DNA from: Ancylobacter gelatini
GTDB lineage: Bacteria; Pseudomonadota; Alphaproteobacteria; Rhizobiales; Xanthobacteraceae
Assembly: GCF_022601675.1 (NCBI RefSeq)
Contig: NZ_JAKVIL010000013.1
Location: forward strand, 1 to 64,000
Length of the DNA: 64,000 bases
Direction of reading: 5' to 3'
This document shows positions 1-8,761 of this stretch, piece after piece. Numbering within the stretch: the stretch's first letter is position 1; every line of letters starts with the position of its first letter. The notes beneath the pieces were generated by a model, which was given only the letters and a program-made list of their open reading frames with translations, did no database searches and was not told the origin of the DNA. The position numbers were made by a program, and so were the translations under genes.

Positions 1-119
1 AGTGCAAGGTCCCGCTGGTTCGCAAGAGGCTTCGTCGGCTGAATTTCAAGCTTACCAGGACGCGGAAGGCGATGATACGCCAGCGCGCTGGAAGCCAGGT
101 CTTCCCGGATCGATGACAT
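1..119 (-). CDS. NADP-dependent malic enzyme, N-terminal fragment cut by the window edge
   Basis: Only the first 39 codons are present; the gene continues off the left edge. The peptide begins MSSIREDLASSALAYHRL and continues PRPGKLEIQPTKPLANQRDL. This is the characteristic N terminus of bacterial malic enzymes (MaeB/DME type), where the YHRLPRPGKLEI and TKPLANQRDLALAY blocks open the catalytic domain. The enzyme decarboxylates malate to pyruvate while reducing NAD(P)+. The ATG at 119 is the only start compatible with this frame; the ribosome binding site is weak. It lies 131 bases downstream of dctA on the same strand, which fits a role in using imported C4-dicarboxylates. Whether it is NAD- or NADP-specific cannot be judged from this fragment. 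Confidence 0.85.
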   Translation of the reverse strand, partial: MSSIREDLASSALAYHRLPRPGKLEIQPTKPLANQRDLA

Positions 120-182
120 CGGACATCTCTCGGCCCCTCGCCGCGCGGCGGCGATGGGGTCCTGCACATCGTTAAAGGGGGA

Positions 183-200
183 GGACGGCAGGGGCCGTCC
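183..200 (-). terminator. Hairpin between dctA and the malic enzyme gene
   Basis: A perfect 7-bp stem (GGACGGC/GCCGTCC) with a 4-base loop lies 50 bases past the dctA stop codon. On the minus strand it is followed by a pyrimidine tract ending in CCCTTT, not a clean T-run. It may act as a weak terminator or as an mRNA-stabilising hairpin after dctA. Confidence 0.45.
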
Positions 201-250
201 GCAGAGCGGCGCCGCCCGTGCCGGGCGACGCCTGTGGCGGGACGATTGCC

Positions 251-1609
251 CTACTCGGCCGCGGCCGGCAGCGGAGCGCCGTGCGGGACGAACTCTTCCT
301 CTTCCGACGGCAGTTCCATCGGCTGGCCGGAGAGGGCCGCGTCCAGCCGGTCGCGGTCGAGTTCGCCTTCCCAGCGCGCGACGACGATGGTCGCCGTCGC
401 GTTCCCGATGAAGTTGGTCAGCGCGCGGCATTCCGACATGAAGCGGTCGATGCCGAGGATGAGCGCCATACCGGCGACCGGCACCGCCGGCACGACCGAG
501 AGCGTCGCCGCCAGCGTGATGAAGCCGGCGCCGGTGATGCCCGCCGCGCCCTTGGAGGAGAGCATGGCGACCAGCAGCAGCACGATCTGGTCCTGGAGGC
601 TGAGCTCGATGCCGGTGGCCTGCGCGATGAACAGCGCCGCCAGCGTCATGTAGATGTTGGTGCCGTCGAGATTGAACGAATAGCCGGTCGGGATGACGAG
701 GCCGACCACCGACTTGCGGCAGCCCGCCTGCTCCATCTTCTCCATCAGGCTCGGCAGCGCGGCCTCCGAGGAGGAGGTGCCGAGCACCAGCAGCAGCTCT
801 TCCTTGAGATAGCGGATGAGCGCGAGGATGGAGAAGCCGTTATAGCGCGCCACGGCGCCGAGCACGACGAACACGAACAGTGCGCTGGTGACGTAGAAGG
901 TGCCGACCAGCATGGCGAGATGGGCGATCGAGCCGATGCCGTACTTGCCGATGGTGAACGCCATGGCGCCGAAGGCACCGATCGGCGCGGCCTTCATCAG
1001 GATCTCCACCAGGCGGAAGAAGATCTGCGAGGCCGAGTTCAGCACATGCATCAGCGGTTCGGCGCGGGGACCGACGCCGGCCATGGCGATGCCGAACAGC
1101 ACCGCGAAGAACAGCACCTGCAGGATGTCGCCGGACGCGAAGGCGCTGACCGGCGTGGTGGGGATGATGTTGCTCAGGAAGCCGATCAGCGACTGCTCAT
1201 GCGCCTTGGCGGCATAGTCGGCCACGGCCTTGGCGTCGAGCGAGGCGGGATCGATGTTCAGCCCGGCGCCGGGGCGCACCACATTGGCAATGACGAGGCC
1301 GATGATCAGCGCCAGCGTCGAGAAGGTGATGAAATAGAGCATCGCCTTGCCGGCGACGCGGCCGACCTTGCCGAGATCGCGCATATTGGCGATGCCGGTG
1401 GCGACGGTGAGGAAGATCACCGGGGCGATGATCATCTTCACCAGCTTGATGAAGGCGTCGCCGAGCGGCTTCATGTCGGCGCCGAGGCTCGGGTAGAAAT
1501 GACCGAGCGCGATGCCCGCCGCGATGGCGAACAGCACCTGGAAATAAAGCTGCCGATAGAATTTACGCGGCGCGGCTTTCACCGGGGCCGGGGCGATGGC
1601 GTAGGCCAT
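251..1609 (-). CDS. dctA: C4-dicarboxylate transporter DctA
   Basis: This 452-residue protein matches the dicarboxylate/amino acid:cation symporter family (DAACS) over its full usual length. It imports succinate, fumarate and malate with protons or sodium across the inner membrane. Visible family blocks are the N-terminal [18 protein letters not shown] helix, the serine-rich reentrant segment around [17 protein letters not shown], and the substrate-binding segment [19 protein letters not shown]. An AGGAGG-like ribosome binding site precedes the ATG at 1609. It is transcribed divergently from dctB-dctD, from a sigma-54 promoter at 1711-1726, so induction should depend on RpoN and phosphorylated DctD. 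Confidence 0.96.
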   Translation of the reverse strand: MAYAIAPAPVKAAPRKFYRQLYFQVLFAIAAGIALGHFYPSLGADMKPLGDAFIKLVKMIIAPVIFLTVATGIANMRDLGKVGRVAGKAMLYFITFSTLALIIGLVIANVVRPGAGLNIDPASLDAKAVADYAAKAHEQSLIGFLSNIIPTTPVSAFASGDILQVLFFAVLFGIAMAGVGPRAEPLMHVLNSASQIFFRLVEILMKAAPIGAFGAMAFTIGKYGIGSIAHLAMLVGTFYVTSALFVFVVLGAVARYNGFSILALIRYLKEELLLVLGTSSSEAALPSLMEKMEQAGCRKSVVGLVIPTGYSFNLDGTNIYMTLAALFIAQATGIELSLQDQIVLLLVAMLSSKGAAGITGAGFITLAATLSVVPAVPVAGMALILGIDRFMSECRALTNFIGNATATIVVARWEGELDRDRLDAALSGQPMELPSEEEEFVPHGAPLPAAAE

Positions 1610-1710
1610 GGGCGTCCTCCTAGGGGATCCGTCGTCGCCTCGTTACGCGGGCGTTGTTCGGAGCCGGGGGCAAAAATCAGTTCACGGCATTGTCGCCGCG
1701 CCCCCTGTTC

Positions 1711-1726
1711 CGCAAGGCGCGTGCCA
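1711..1726 (-). promoter_or_regulatory. Sigma-54 (-24/-12) promoter of dctA
   Basis: On the minus strand the sequence reads TGGCACGCGCCTTGCG. It matches the sigma-54 consensus TGGCACG-N4-TTGC with exact spacing. It lies about 100 bases upstream of the dctA start, and the enhancer repeats sit about 100 bp further upstream. rpoN is encoded at 33313-34914 of this window. Confidence 0.92.
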
Positions 1727-1770
1727 GATGAGAGTTGCGCAACCGCTCCGGCTCAAGTACCGGAAATAAC

Positions 1771-1799
1771 GGGGATATTTTGAAGAAGAAAAATACCCC
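1771..1799. other. AT-rich imperfect inverted repeat in the dctA/dctB gap
   Basis: GGGGATATTTT and AAAAATACCCC flank a 7-base purine spacer, giving an imperfect inverted repeat with an AT-rich core. It lies between the enhancer repeats and the sigma-54 promoter. That is where an architectural DNA-bending protein such as IHF often binds, but I could not find a clean IHF consensus. The function is unknown. Confidence 0.35.
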
Positions 1800-1808
1800 C
1801 TCGACAGA

Positions 1809-1828
1809 TTGTGCGTAAAGTCGCACAA
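1809..1828. promoter_or_regulatory. Upstream activator site 1, probable DctD enhancer
   Basis: This is a perfect inverted repeat, TTGTGCG-N6-CGCACAA. Its centre lies about 33 bp, roughly three helical turns, from a second copy of the core GTGCG-N6-CGCAC. Tandem palindromes about 100 bp upstream of a sigma-54 promoter are typical DctD binding sites. Confidence 0.8.
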
Positions 1829-1843
1829 ATTCGTCGATCGGCC

Positions 1844-1859
1844 GTGCGAAATCTCGCAC
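1844..1859. promoter_or_regulatory. Upstream activator site 2, probable DctD enhancer
   Basis: The core GTGCG-N6-CGCAC is identical to that of the first site, with a weaker outer base. It ends just before the ribosome binding site of dctB, so bound DctD could also affect transcription of its own operon. Confidence 0.75.
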
Positions 1860-1874
1860 AAGAGGAGCTGGCCC

Positions 1875-3713
1875 TTGCGACCTGTCAGACGCTTCGCCCG
1901 ACTCGGCCGCGCCCTGCGCCGGCCTGGCCGCGCGCGCTGCGTGCTGGCCCTGCTGGCGGCTCTCGTGCTGCTGGTCCTGCTTGATCAGGTCGCGCGATAC
2001 GGTGCCGAGCGCTGGGTGATGGTGCAACTGCGTGGCGATGCGCAGGCGGCGGCCGAGCTGCGCGCGGCGATGCTGCGCAGCGAGATCGAGAAGCAGCGGT
2101 CGCTGCCGGTGGTGCTGGCGCAGGATCCGGATGTGCGCGCGGCGCTCATGGATCGCGATCCGGCCACGCTGCGCGCGCTCGACGCGAAGTTCGAGGTGCT
2201 GGCCGCCGGCACGCGCGCGAGCGTGATCTATCTGCTCGACGCCCGGGGCATCACGCTGGCCGCGAGCAACTACCGCGAACCGACCTCCTTCGTCGGCAGC
2301 GACTATTCGTTCCGCCCGTATTTCCAGCACGCCATGGCGGAGGGCGAGGCCGAGCATTTCGCCTTCGGAACGGTCAGCCGCGAACCCGGCCTTTACCTGA
2401 CACGACGGATCGACGGACCGGGCGGCCCGATCGGCGTCATTGTGGTGAAGGCGGTGTTCTCCGGCGTCGAGGCGGAATGGCGGCGGCTATCCGGGCCGAT
2501 CTTCGTTACCGACCGGCGCGACATCGTGCTGGTGACCAGCGTGCCGGGCTGGCAGTTTCGCGCTTCCGCCATCATTCCCGAAGCCGAGCGCGACGCCATC
2601 CGTGCCAGCCTTCAATTCGGCAATGCGACGCTCGATCCGCTGCCGATCCGCGCCGAGGGCGGCGACCGGGTGCGGGTGGCGATGCCGGGGAGCGGCGCGA
2701 CGCGGGTCTTTGTCGAGGCGGCCGCGCCGGTGCCCACGACCGGCTGGACGCTGCATGTCCTGGTGCCGATCCTGGCCAGCGCCAGCGTCCCCATCGCGGC
2801 GGCGCGCGTGCTGGCCGTGCTCGGCGGCGCCGTGCTGATCGCGGCGCTCGCGCTGGCCTGGTCGCGGCGGCGCCGGGCGGTGCAGAAGCGCCGGCGCGAG
2901 CAGCGGGCGCGGCGTGAGCTGGAACGCCGTGTCGACGAGCGCACGCGCGAACTGAGCACGGCGAATGATCGCCTGCGCGAGGAGATGGACCAGCGCCAGC
3001 ACGCCCAGTCGGCGCTGCAGGGCCTTCAGGACGAACTCGTGCAGGCCAGCAAGCTCGCCGTGCTCGGCCAGATCGCGGCCAGCGTCGCGCATGAGGTCAA
3101 CCAGCCGGTGGCGGCCATCCGCACCTTCGCCGAGAGCGGCGGAATGCTGCTGGCGCGCGGCGACGCGGCGGCCGCCGGCGGCAATCTCGCGACCATTGTC
3201 GGGCTGACCGAGCGCATCGGCGCCATCACCGGGGAATTGCGCGCCTTCGCCCGCAAGACGCCGGGCCATGTCGGGCCGGTGTCGCTGGGGGCCGCGGTCG
3301 ACGGGGCGATGCTGCTGGTGGGTTATCGATTGCGCGAGCAGGACGTCGCCCTGGAACTCGACATGGGCGTGGGCGACATCCTCGTATCGGCGGAGCGCGT
3401 GCGGCTGGAGCAGGTGCTGGTCAACCTGCTGCAGAACGCGCTGGAAGCGCTGGCCGGCCGCCCCGGCGGGCGGATCCGCATCGAGGCGCGTGTGGACGCG
3501 GACACGGCCGTCATCACCCTGGCCGATAACGGCCCCGGCCTGCCGACGGCGGTGCTGGAGGCGCTGTTCATGCCCTTCACCACCACCAAGCCGGCGGGGC
3601 TCGGCCTCGGGCTGGTGATCTCGCACGACATCGTCGCCGAGTTCGGCGGCTCGCTCGCCGCCGCCAATCGCGACGGCGCGGTGTTCACCCTCATCCTGCC
3701 GCGAGTGCCCTGA
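1875..3713 (+). CDS. dctB: C4-dicarboxylate sensor histidine kinase DctB
   Basis: This 612-residue membrane kinase senses periplasmic C4-dicarboxylates and phosphorylates DctD. It has a first membrane segment near residues 18-36, a periplasmic sensor region containing the [13 protein letters not shown] block typical of DctB, and a second segment near 311-331. A coiled coil follows, then the dimerisation domain with the phospho-accepting His near residue 405 ([15 protein letters not shown]). The ATPase domain shows [17 protein letters not shown] and GLGLGLV. I chose the TTG start at 1875 because AGGAG lies 7 bases upstream. The longer frame from the TTG at 1809 would run through both activator sites. 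Its stop overlaps the dctD start by one base. Confidence 0.94.
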   Translation: MRPVRRFARLGRALRRPGRARCVLALLAALVLLVLLDQVARYGAERWVMVQLRGDAQAAAELRAAMLRSEIEKQRSLPVVLAQDPDVRAALMDRDPATLRALDAKFEVLAAGTRASVIYLLDARGITLAASNYREPTSFVGSDYSFRPYFQHAMAEGEAEHFAFGTVSREPGLYLTRRIDGPGGPIGVIVVKAVFSGVEAEWRRLSGPIFVTDRRDIVLVTSVPGWQFRASAIIPEAERDAIRASLQFGNATLDPLPIRAEGGDRVRVAMPGSGATRVFVEAAAPVPTTGWTLHVLVPILASASVPIAAARVLAVLGGAVLIAALALAWSRRRRAVQKRRREQRARRELERRVDERTRELSTANDRLREEMDQRQHAQSALQGLQDELVQASKLAVLGQIAASVAHEVNQPVAAIRTFAESGGMLLARGDAAAAGGNLATIVGLTERIGAITGELRAFARKTPGHVGPVSLGAAVDGAMLLVGYRLREQDVALELDMGVGDILVSAERVRLEQVLVNLLQNALEALAGRPGGRIRIEARVDADTAVITLADNGPGLPTAVLEALFMPFTTTKPAGLGLGLVISHDIVAEFGGSLAAANRDGAVFTLILPRVP

Positions 3714-5041
3714 TGGATATCGCCTTCATCGATGATGACGAGACCCTGCGCGCCGCCAACACCCAGGCGCTGATGCTGGCGGGCTACGAGGTGGTACCTT
3801 ACCCGTCCGCCACGGCCGCGCTCGCCGGGATCGATGCCACCTTCTCCGGCGTCGTGGTCAGCGATGTGCGCATGCCGGGCATGGACGGGCTGGAGCTGTT
3901 CCGGCGGCTGAGGCGCATGGATGCCGATCTGCCCGTCATCCTCATCACCGGTCATGGCGACATCACCATGGCGGTCGAGGCCATGCGGGAGGGTGCCTAC
4001 GACTTCATCCCCAAGCCCTATGCGCTCGACCGGCTGCTCGGCGCGGTGCGTCACGCGCTGGAGAAGCGCCGGCTGGTTCTCGACAATCGCGCCTTGCGGC
4101 AGGCGGCGGAGGAGGCGAGCGTGGACATGCCGCTGCTCGGCGCCACCCCGGCCATGGAGCGGCTGCGCCAGACGCTGCGCCAGATCGCGGATGCCGATGT
4201 CGACGTGCTGGTGGAGGGCGAGACCGGCACCGGCAAGGAGGTGGTGGCGCATGCGCTGCACCGCTGGAGCCGGCGCGCCACCAGCCCGCTGGTCGCGGTC
4301 AATTGCGGCGCGCTGCCGGAGACCGTGATCGAGAGCGAATTGTTCGGCCATGAGCCCGGCTCCTTCACCGGCGCGGTGAAGAAGCGGATCGGCCGCATCG
4401 AGCACGCCCATGGCGGCACGCTGTTTCTCGACGAGATCGAGGCGATGTCGCCGGCGTTGCAGGTGAAGTTGCTTCGGGTGCTGGAAGCCCGCGAGATTAC
4501 CCCGCTCGGCACCAACGAGGTGCGCAAGGTCGACATACGGGTGGTGGCGGCCTCCAAGATCGACCTGCATGAGCTGGTCCGTCGCGGCAGCTTCCGTGAG
4601 GATCTGTATTACCGCCTGCATGTCGCGACGGTGCGGATTCCGCCGCTGCGCGAGCGCAAGGCCGACATCCCCCTGCTGTTCGGGCATTTTCTCGGCCAGG
4701 CCGCCAAGCGCTTCCGCCGCCCGGCCCCGATGCTCACGGCGGGGGTGCGCGATCATCTGGCCCGGCATGACTGGCCCGGCAATGTGCGCGAGCTGATGCA
4801 TTACGTCGAACGCGTCGCGCTCGGCCTCGCGGAGAACAGCCCGGCCGCCGCCGCGATCGACCGGGAGGCGATGGCGAGCCTGCCCGAGCGCATGGAGGCT
4901 TATGAAGCCGAACAGATCCGCGAGGCGCTTGCGGCGACCCGCGGCGACATTCAGGGCACGCTCAAGCTGCTCGGCATCCCGCGCAAGACGCTCTACGACA
5001 AGCTGCGCCGGCACGATATCGACCAGGCGGCCTATCGCTAG
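3713..5041 (+). CDS. dctD: C4-dicarboxylate response regulator DctD (sigma-54 activator)
   Basis: This 442-residue NtrC-family regulator activates sigma-54 transcription of dctA. The receiver domain carries the phospho-acceptor Asp51 ([13 protein letters not shown]). The AAA+ domain has Walker A GETGTGKE near 168-175, Walker [11 protein letters not shown] near 235-245 and the arginine-finger region [13 protein letters not shown]. The C-terminal Fis-type helix-turn-helix ends the protein ([21 protein letters not shown]). The sigma-54 contact loop reads GSFTGA rather than the usual GAFTGA. The gene overlaps dctB by one base, indicating tight translational coupling. The product should bind the two inverted repeats at 1809-1859. 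Confidence 0.95.
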   Translation: MDIAFIDDDETLRAANTQALMLAGYEVVPYPSATAALAGIDATFSGVVVSDVRMPGMDGLELFRRLRRMDADLPVILITGHGDITMAVEAMREGAYDFIPKPYALDRLLGAVRHALEKRRLVLDNRALRQAAEEASVDMPLLGATPAMERLRQTLRQIADADVDVLVEGETGTGKEVVAHALHRWSRRATSPLVAVNCGALPETVIESELFGHEPGSFTGAVKKRIGRIEHAHGGTLFLDEIEAMSPALQVKLLRVLEAREITPLGTNEVRKVDIRVVAASKIDLHELVRRGSFREDLYYRLHVATVRIPPLRERKADIPLLFGHFLGQAAKRFRRPAPMLTAGVRDHLARHDWPGNVRELMHYVERVALGLAENSPAAAAIDREAMASLPERMEAYEAEQIREALAATRGDIQGTLKLLGIPRKTLYDKLRRHDIDQAAYR

Positions 5042-5072
5042 GCGCGCAATATCGCGCTGCCGCGGCTTGCCG

Positions 5073-5092
5073 ATATACCCCCGGCAGTATAT
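5073..5092. promoter_or_regulatory. Probable FrmR operator
   Basis: ATATAC-N8-GTATAT is a perfect 6+6 inverted repeat with a C/G-rich centre (CCCCGGCA), placed 41 bases before frmR. FrmR, RcnR and CsoR family repressors bind AT-flanked palindromes with C/G-rich centres, so this is the best autoregulatory operator candidate. Confidence 0.65.
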
Positions 5093-5133
5093 TGAAATAC
5101 CCCGACGAGCATCCTTGGGCCCGATCGGCAGCC

Positions 5134-5415
5134 ATGCCCCATTCGCCTGACGACAAGAAGCGCGCCCTGACGCGCCTGCGCCGTATCAAGGGGCAGGCGG
5201 AGGCGCTGGAGCGCGCGATCGAGGCCGGTGCCGAATGCACCCTGCTGCTCCAGCAGATCGCCGCGTTGCGCGGCGCCGCGGGCGGGCTGATGGCCGAGGT
5301 GCTCGACAGCCATCTGCGCGAGACCTTCGGTCCGGAGAGCGAAACGGCGCCGCGCGCCCCGCTCCCGAGCGAACTCGACGAGATCCGCGCCATCCTGCGC
5401 ACCTATCTGAAATAG
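5134..5415 (+). CDS. frmR: Formaldehyde-responsive transcriptional repressor FrmR
   Basis: This 93-residue protein of the CsoR/RcnR/FrmR family aligns closely with E. coli FrmR as I remember it: MPHSPDDKKRALTRLRRIKG, the AECTLLLQQIAALRGAA block with the formaldehyde-reactive Cys near 35, GLMAEVLDSHLRETFG, and the C-terminal AYLK-like end. In this family the N-terminal Pro2 and the Cys are cross-linked by formaldehyde, releasing DNA. The start at 5134 gives the conserved Met-Pro N terminus. The longer frame from 5092 would begin inside the operator. It is the first gene of frmR-frmA-frmB, 27 bases before frmA. Confidence 0.92.
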   Translation: MPHSPDDKKRALTRLRRIKGQAEALERAIEAGAECTLLLQQIAALRGAAGGLMAEVLDSHLRETFGPESETAPRAPLPSELDEIRAILRTYLK

Positions 5416-5442
5416 CCAGTTGAGCCTTAAGAGGAAAAACCC

Positions 5443-6570
5443 ATGAAATCGCGCGCCGCCGTCGCCTGGGAAGCCAAGAAGCCGCTGACCATCGAGACCA
5501 TCGAGATCGGGGGGCCCAAACCCGGCGAGGTGCTGGTCGAGATCATGGCGACCGGCGTGTGCCATACCGACGCCTATACGCTGGACGGCCTCGATTCCGA
5601 GGGCAAGTTCCCGGCGATCCTCGGCCATGAGGGTGCGGGCATCGTGCGCGAGGTCGGCGCCGGCGTGACCTCGCTCAAGGTGGGCGATCACGTCATCCCG
5701 CTCTACACGCCGGAATGCCGGCAGTGCAAAACCTGCCTGTCGCAGCGCTCCAACCTGTGCACCTCGATCCGCGCCACGCAGGGCCAGGGCCTGATGCCGG
5801 ATCGCACCACGCGCTTCTCCTGCGAGCGCGTCGGCGGGCAGGGCGGCGAGATCTTCCACTATATGGGCTGCTCGACCTTCTCCAACTTCACCGTGCTGCC
5901 GGAGATCGCGCTCGCCAAGGTGCGCGAGGACGCCCCCTTCGACAAGATCTGCTACATCGGCTGCGGCGTCACCACCGGCATCGGCGCGGTGGTGTACACC
6001 GCCAAGGTCTGGCCCGGCGCCAATGTCGTGGTGTTCGGTCTCGGCGGCATCGGGCTCAACGTGATCCAGGGCGCGAAGATGGTCGGCGCCGACAAGATCA
6101 TCGGCGTGGACATCAACCCCGCCAAGGTCGAGATGGCGAGGAAATTCGGCATGACCGACTTCATCAACCCCAAGGACGTCGGCAACGACAAGGTGGTTTC
6201 CGCCATTCAGGACCTGACCGATGGCGGCGCCGACTTCACCTTCGACTGCACCGGCAATGTCAATGTGATGCGCCAGGCGCTGGAAGCCTGCCATCGCGGC
6301 TGGGGTACCTCCATCGTCATCGGCGTGGCGCCGGCGGGGGCGGAAATTTCCACCCGCCCGTTCCAGCTCGTCACCGGACGCAACTGGCGGGGCTCGGCCT
6401 TCGGCGGCGCGCGCGGGCGCACCGACGTGCCGAAGATCGTCGACTGGTACATGGAGGGCAAGATCAACATTGACGACCTGATCACCCACACCATGCCGCT
6501 CGACGAGATCAACACCGCCTTCGACCTGATGCATGAAGGCAAGTCGATCCGCTCCGTGGTGATCTACTGA
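5443..6570 (+). CDS. frmA: S-(hydroxymethyl)glutathione dehydrogenase / class III alcohol dehydrogenase
   Basis: This 375-residue zinc-dependent medium-chain dehydrogenase oxidises S-hydroxymethylglutathione, the spontaneous adduct of formaldehyde and glutathione, to S-formylglutathione with NAD+. Visible features are the catalytic zinc ligands in [14 protein letters not shown] and GHEGAGIV, the structural zinc cysteines ([15 protein letters not shown]), the cofactor-binding GLGGIGL loop, and the strongly conserved C-terminal [11 protein letters not shown]. An AAGAGGA ribosome binding site precedes the ATG. It lies between the formaldehyde sensor and the next pathway enzyme. It can also act as an S-nitrosoglutathione reductase in this family. 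Confidence 0.97.
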   Translation: MKSRAAVAWEAKKPLTIETIEIGGPKPGEVLVEIMATGVCHTDAYTLDGLDSEGKFPAILGHEGAGIVREVGAGVTSLKVGDHVIPLYTPECRQCKTCLSQRSNLCTSIRATQGQGLMPDRTTRFSCERVGGQGGEIFHYMGCSTFSNFTVLPEIALAKVREDAPFDKICYIGCGVTTGIGAVVYTAKVWPGANVVVFGLGGIGLNVIQGAKMVGADKIIGVDINPAKVEMARKFGMTDFINPKDVGNDKVVSAIQDLTDGGADFTFDCTGNVNVMRQALEACHRGWGTSIVIGVAPAGAEISTRPFQLVTGRNWRGSAFGGARGRTDVPKIVDWYMEGKINIDDLITHTMPLDEINTAFDLMHEGKSIRSVVIY

Positions 6571-6581
6571 GGGCCGCGACG

Positions 6582-7418
6582 ATGGAAACCGTCTCCAAGG
6601 CGAAGTCGCATGGCGGCGTGCAGGGCGTGTACCGGCACGAATCCGCCGTCACCGGCACCTCCATGACGTTCGCGGTGTTCGTTCCCCCGCAGGCGTCGAG
6701 CGGCCCCGTGCCGGTGCTGTGGTATCTGTCCGGGCTCACCTGCACCCATGCCAATGTGATGGAGAAGGGCGAGTATCGCGCCGCCGCCGCGCAGCACGGC
6801 GTCATCATCGTGACGCCGGACACCAGCCCGCGCGGCGAGCATGTGCCGGACGAGAAGGATAATTGGCAGTTCGGCTCCGGCGCCGGCTTCTACGTCGATG
6901 CGACGCAAGAGCCCTACGCCGCGCATTACCGGATGTATTCCTACATCGTCGAGGAACTCACCGCCCTCGTCGCCGCTGAATTTCCGGCGGATATGAGCCG
7001 GCAAGGCATTTTCGGCCATTCCATGGGCGGCCACGGTGCGCTGACCATCGCGCTCAAGCATCCCGATCGCTTCGCCAGCTGCTCGGCCTTCGCGCCGATC
7101 ACCCAGCCGAGCACGGCCGACTGGTCACGCCCGGCGCTGGAGAAATATCTCGGCCAGGACGAGATCGCCTGGCGGTCCTACGACGCCGTGGCGCTGATTG
7201 AGGACGGCCGGCGCTTCCCGGAATTCCTCGTCGACCAAGGCACGGCGGATCCGTTCCTCGACACCGGCCTGCGTCCGCAGCTGCTGAAGGAGGCGTGCGC
7301 TGGCGCCGGCATCCCCCTCACGCTCAATCTGCGCGAGGGTTATGATCATTCCTACTTCTTCATCTCGACCTTCATGGCGGACCACATCGCCTGGCACGCG
7401 AAGCGGCTTCGGAAGTAG
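6582..7418 (+). CDS. frmB: S-formylglutathione hydrolase
   Basis: This 278-residue esterase of the alpha/beta hydrolase fold releases formate and glutathione from S-formylglutathione, completing glutathione-dependent formaldehyde oxidation. The family blocks are VLWYLSGLTCTHANVMEKG, DTSPRGEHVPDEKDNWQFG, the nucleophile Ser in GHSMGGHGAL, the Asp-bearing DQGTADPFLD, and the catalytic His in YDHSYFFI. Length and order match the family. It follows frmA by 11 bases and is the last gene of the operon. Its pathway product, formate, would be handled by genes outside this window. Confidence 0.96.
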   Translation: METVSKAKSHGGVQGVYRHESAVTGTSMTFAVFVPPQASSGPVPVLWYLSGLTCTHANVMEKGEYRAAAAQHGVIIVTPDTSPRGEHVPDEKDNWQFGSGAGFYVDATQEPYAAHYRMYSYIVEELTALVAAEFPADMSRQGIFGHSMGGHGALTIALKHPDRFASCSAFAPITQPSTADWSRPALEKYLGQDEIAWRSYDAVALIEDGRRFPEFLVDQGTADPFLDTGLRPQLLKEACAGAGIPLTLNLREGYDHSYFFISTFMADHIAWHAKRLRK

Positions 7419-7822
7419 GGTTGCTGCCCCGGCCGCGGGTCCTGTGGCTGGGGCCGAAGCGCGCTCGGGTGCATCAGGAACCGGTCTTCGGCATGCGCGC
7501 CTCGCCCGTTTCCGGCCGAACCGGCGCGCATGTCACAAATGGGAGATAGACCTTCCCGCCCGAAGCACGCATTGTCGTCGGTCAGGTGTGTCCGTCGAGC
7601 GGGGGCGATGGGGTGTGGCCGACGACCGGCCGGAATGACGGCATGCCGGCATGGAAGAGTGCGATTGATCGAAATCCTGAACGAACTCACGCACGCCGGT
7701 CGATTTTGAGAGCGACTCGGCGCCTTTACGTTTCTGGTTTTTCGATGGTACCTGACGACGTGTACGACATTTCCTCTGAGACCGTCCGTCGCTGGCGCTG
7801 ATCCACTGGGGTGGGGGAAGTT
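7419..7822. other. Gene-free region between frmB and cyoA
   Basis: I see no convincing gene in these 404 bases. The region holds a perfect 12-bp palindrome CATGCCGGCATG at 7642-7653, an FNR-like box at 7665-7678, and a more AT-rich stretch at about 7700-7760 that could contain the cyo promoter. No clear -35/-10 pair stands out. Confidence 0.6.
7665..7678. promoter_or_regulatory. FNR/FixK-like box upstream of cyoA
   Basis: TTGAT-CGAA-ATCCT matches 8 of 10 defined bases of the FNR/FixK consensus TTGAT-N4-ATCAA. It lies about 145 bases upstream of cyoA. Oxygen-responsive control of a quinol oxidase would make sense, but the right half-site is degraded. Confidence 0.4.
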
Positions 7823-8761
7823 GTGAAGTTGAAGCTCATTCTGGGCGTTCTTGGCGCCGGGATTCCCGGGATTGCCCATGCCCGTGGTTTCCTCGATCCG
7901 GCCGGTCCGATCGCCTCGGCGCAGCTCACGCATTTCGGCGTGATCAGCGCCCTGATGCTGCTGGTCGTGGTGCCTATGTTCATCGCGTTGCCGATCGTGC
8001 TCCTGCGCTACCGGCGCGCGGGCAAGGGCACATATCGGCCGGACTGGGAGTTCAGCTGGGGGCTGGAGACGCTGATCTGGGGCGTTCCGGTGGCGCTCAT
8101 CGTCATTCTCGGCTCGGCGCTGTGGAAGCACACCATCGAGAACGATCCGTACCGCCCGCTCGGCCCCGACCCGCTGGTGGTGGAAGTCGTCGCGCTCGAC
8201 TGGAAATTCCTGTTCCTCTATCCCGAGCAGGGGGTGGCGACGCTCGATCTGCTCACCCTGCCCGAAGGCCGGCCGGTCACGCTCAAGCTGACCAGCGGCA
8301 CGGTGATGCAGTCCTTCATCGTGCCCCGCCTTGCCGGGCAGATCTACGCCATGGCGGGCATGCAGACCCAGCTCAACCTGCTGGCCGACGAGACCGGCGA
8401 GTTCACCGGGCGCAACACCCAGTATAACGGCCTCGGCTTCGCCCAGCAGTCCTTCGTCACCCGCGTGGTGAGCCCGCAGGATTTCGACAGCTGGGTGGCG
8501 AGCACCAAGGCGCAGGGCCAGGGCATCGACTTCGCCGGCTATCAGGCGCTGCTCGAACCCTCCGTCATTGACCAGCCGGTGCTCTATGGCAGCGTGTCCC
8601 CCGGCCTGTTCGACCAGGTGATCGCCAGCTTCGCGCCGGACATGGTGGCCGGGCAGGGGCATGCCCACATGCCGGCCCCGCCGGCGACCGCGCCCGCCGC
8701 TCTGCCCGCCGCAGGCGCGTCCCCGACGCCCCATCATCATACGCCGGAGGCCGTGCAATGA
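7823..8761 (+). CDS. cyoA: Cytochrome bo-type ubiquinol oxidase subunit II
   Basis: This 312-residue subunit of the heme-copper quinol oxidase carries a signal sequence, two membrane helices (about residues 38-60 and 82-103), and a periplasmic cupredoxin domain. That domain has the quinol-oxidase blocks EVVALDWKFLFLYPEQGVAT and SFIVPRLAGQIYAMAGMQTQLNL. As in other quinol oxidases the CuA ligands are absent. Unlike E. coli CyoA there is no lipobox cysteine; the processing region reads GIAHARGF. I favour the GTG at 7823 because GGGGAA lies 4 bases upstream; an in-frame GTG at 7811 is the alternative. The C terminus is His-rich. The gene overlaps cyoB by four bases (ATGA). Confidence 0.93.
   Translation: MKLKLILGVLGAGIPGIAHARGFLDPAGPIASAQLTHFGVISALMLLVVVPMFIALPIVLLRYRRAGKGTYRPDWEFSWGLETLIWGVPVALIVILGSALWKHTIENDPYRPLGPDPLVVEVVALDWKFLFLYPEQGVATLDLLTLPEGRPVTLKLTSGTVMQSFIVPRLAGQIYAMAGMQTQLNLLADETGEFTGRNTQYNGLGFAQQSFVTRVVSPQDFDSWVASTKAQGQGIDFAGYQALLEPSVIDQPVLYGSVSPGLFDQVIASFAPDMVAGQGHAHMPAPPATAPAALPAAGASPTPHHHTPEAVQ

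Noticed and set aside
218-1783. Long frame on the plus strand opposite dctA (over 500 codons)
   Set aside because: It is antisense to a clear dctA and has a His/Asp/Arg-rich composition typical of GC-rich shadow frames. Similar long shadows lie opposite cyoB, rpoN, the histidine kinase and yidC.
1809-1874. Upstream TTG start for dctB
   Set aside because: It lies in the first enhancer repeat and has no ribosome binding site, whereas the TTG at 1875 has AGGAG at 7 bases.
7642-7653. CATGCCGGCATG as a regulator binding site for cyo
   Set aside because: A 12-bp GC-rich palindrome is expected by chance in such DNA, and it has no neighbour or spacing support.
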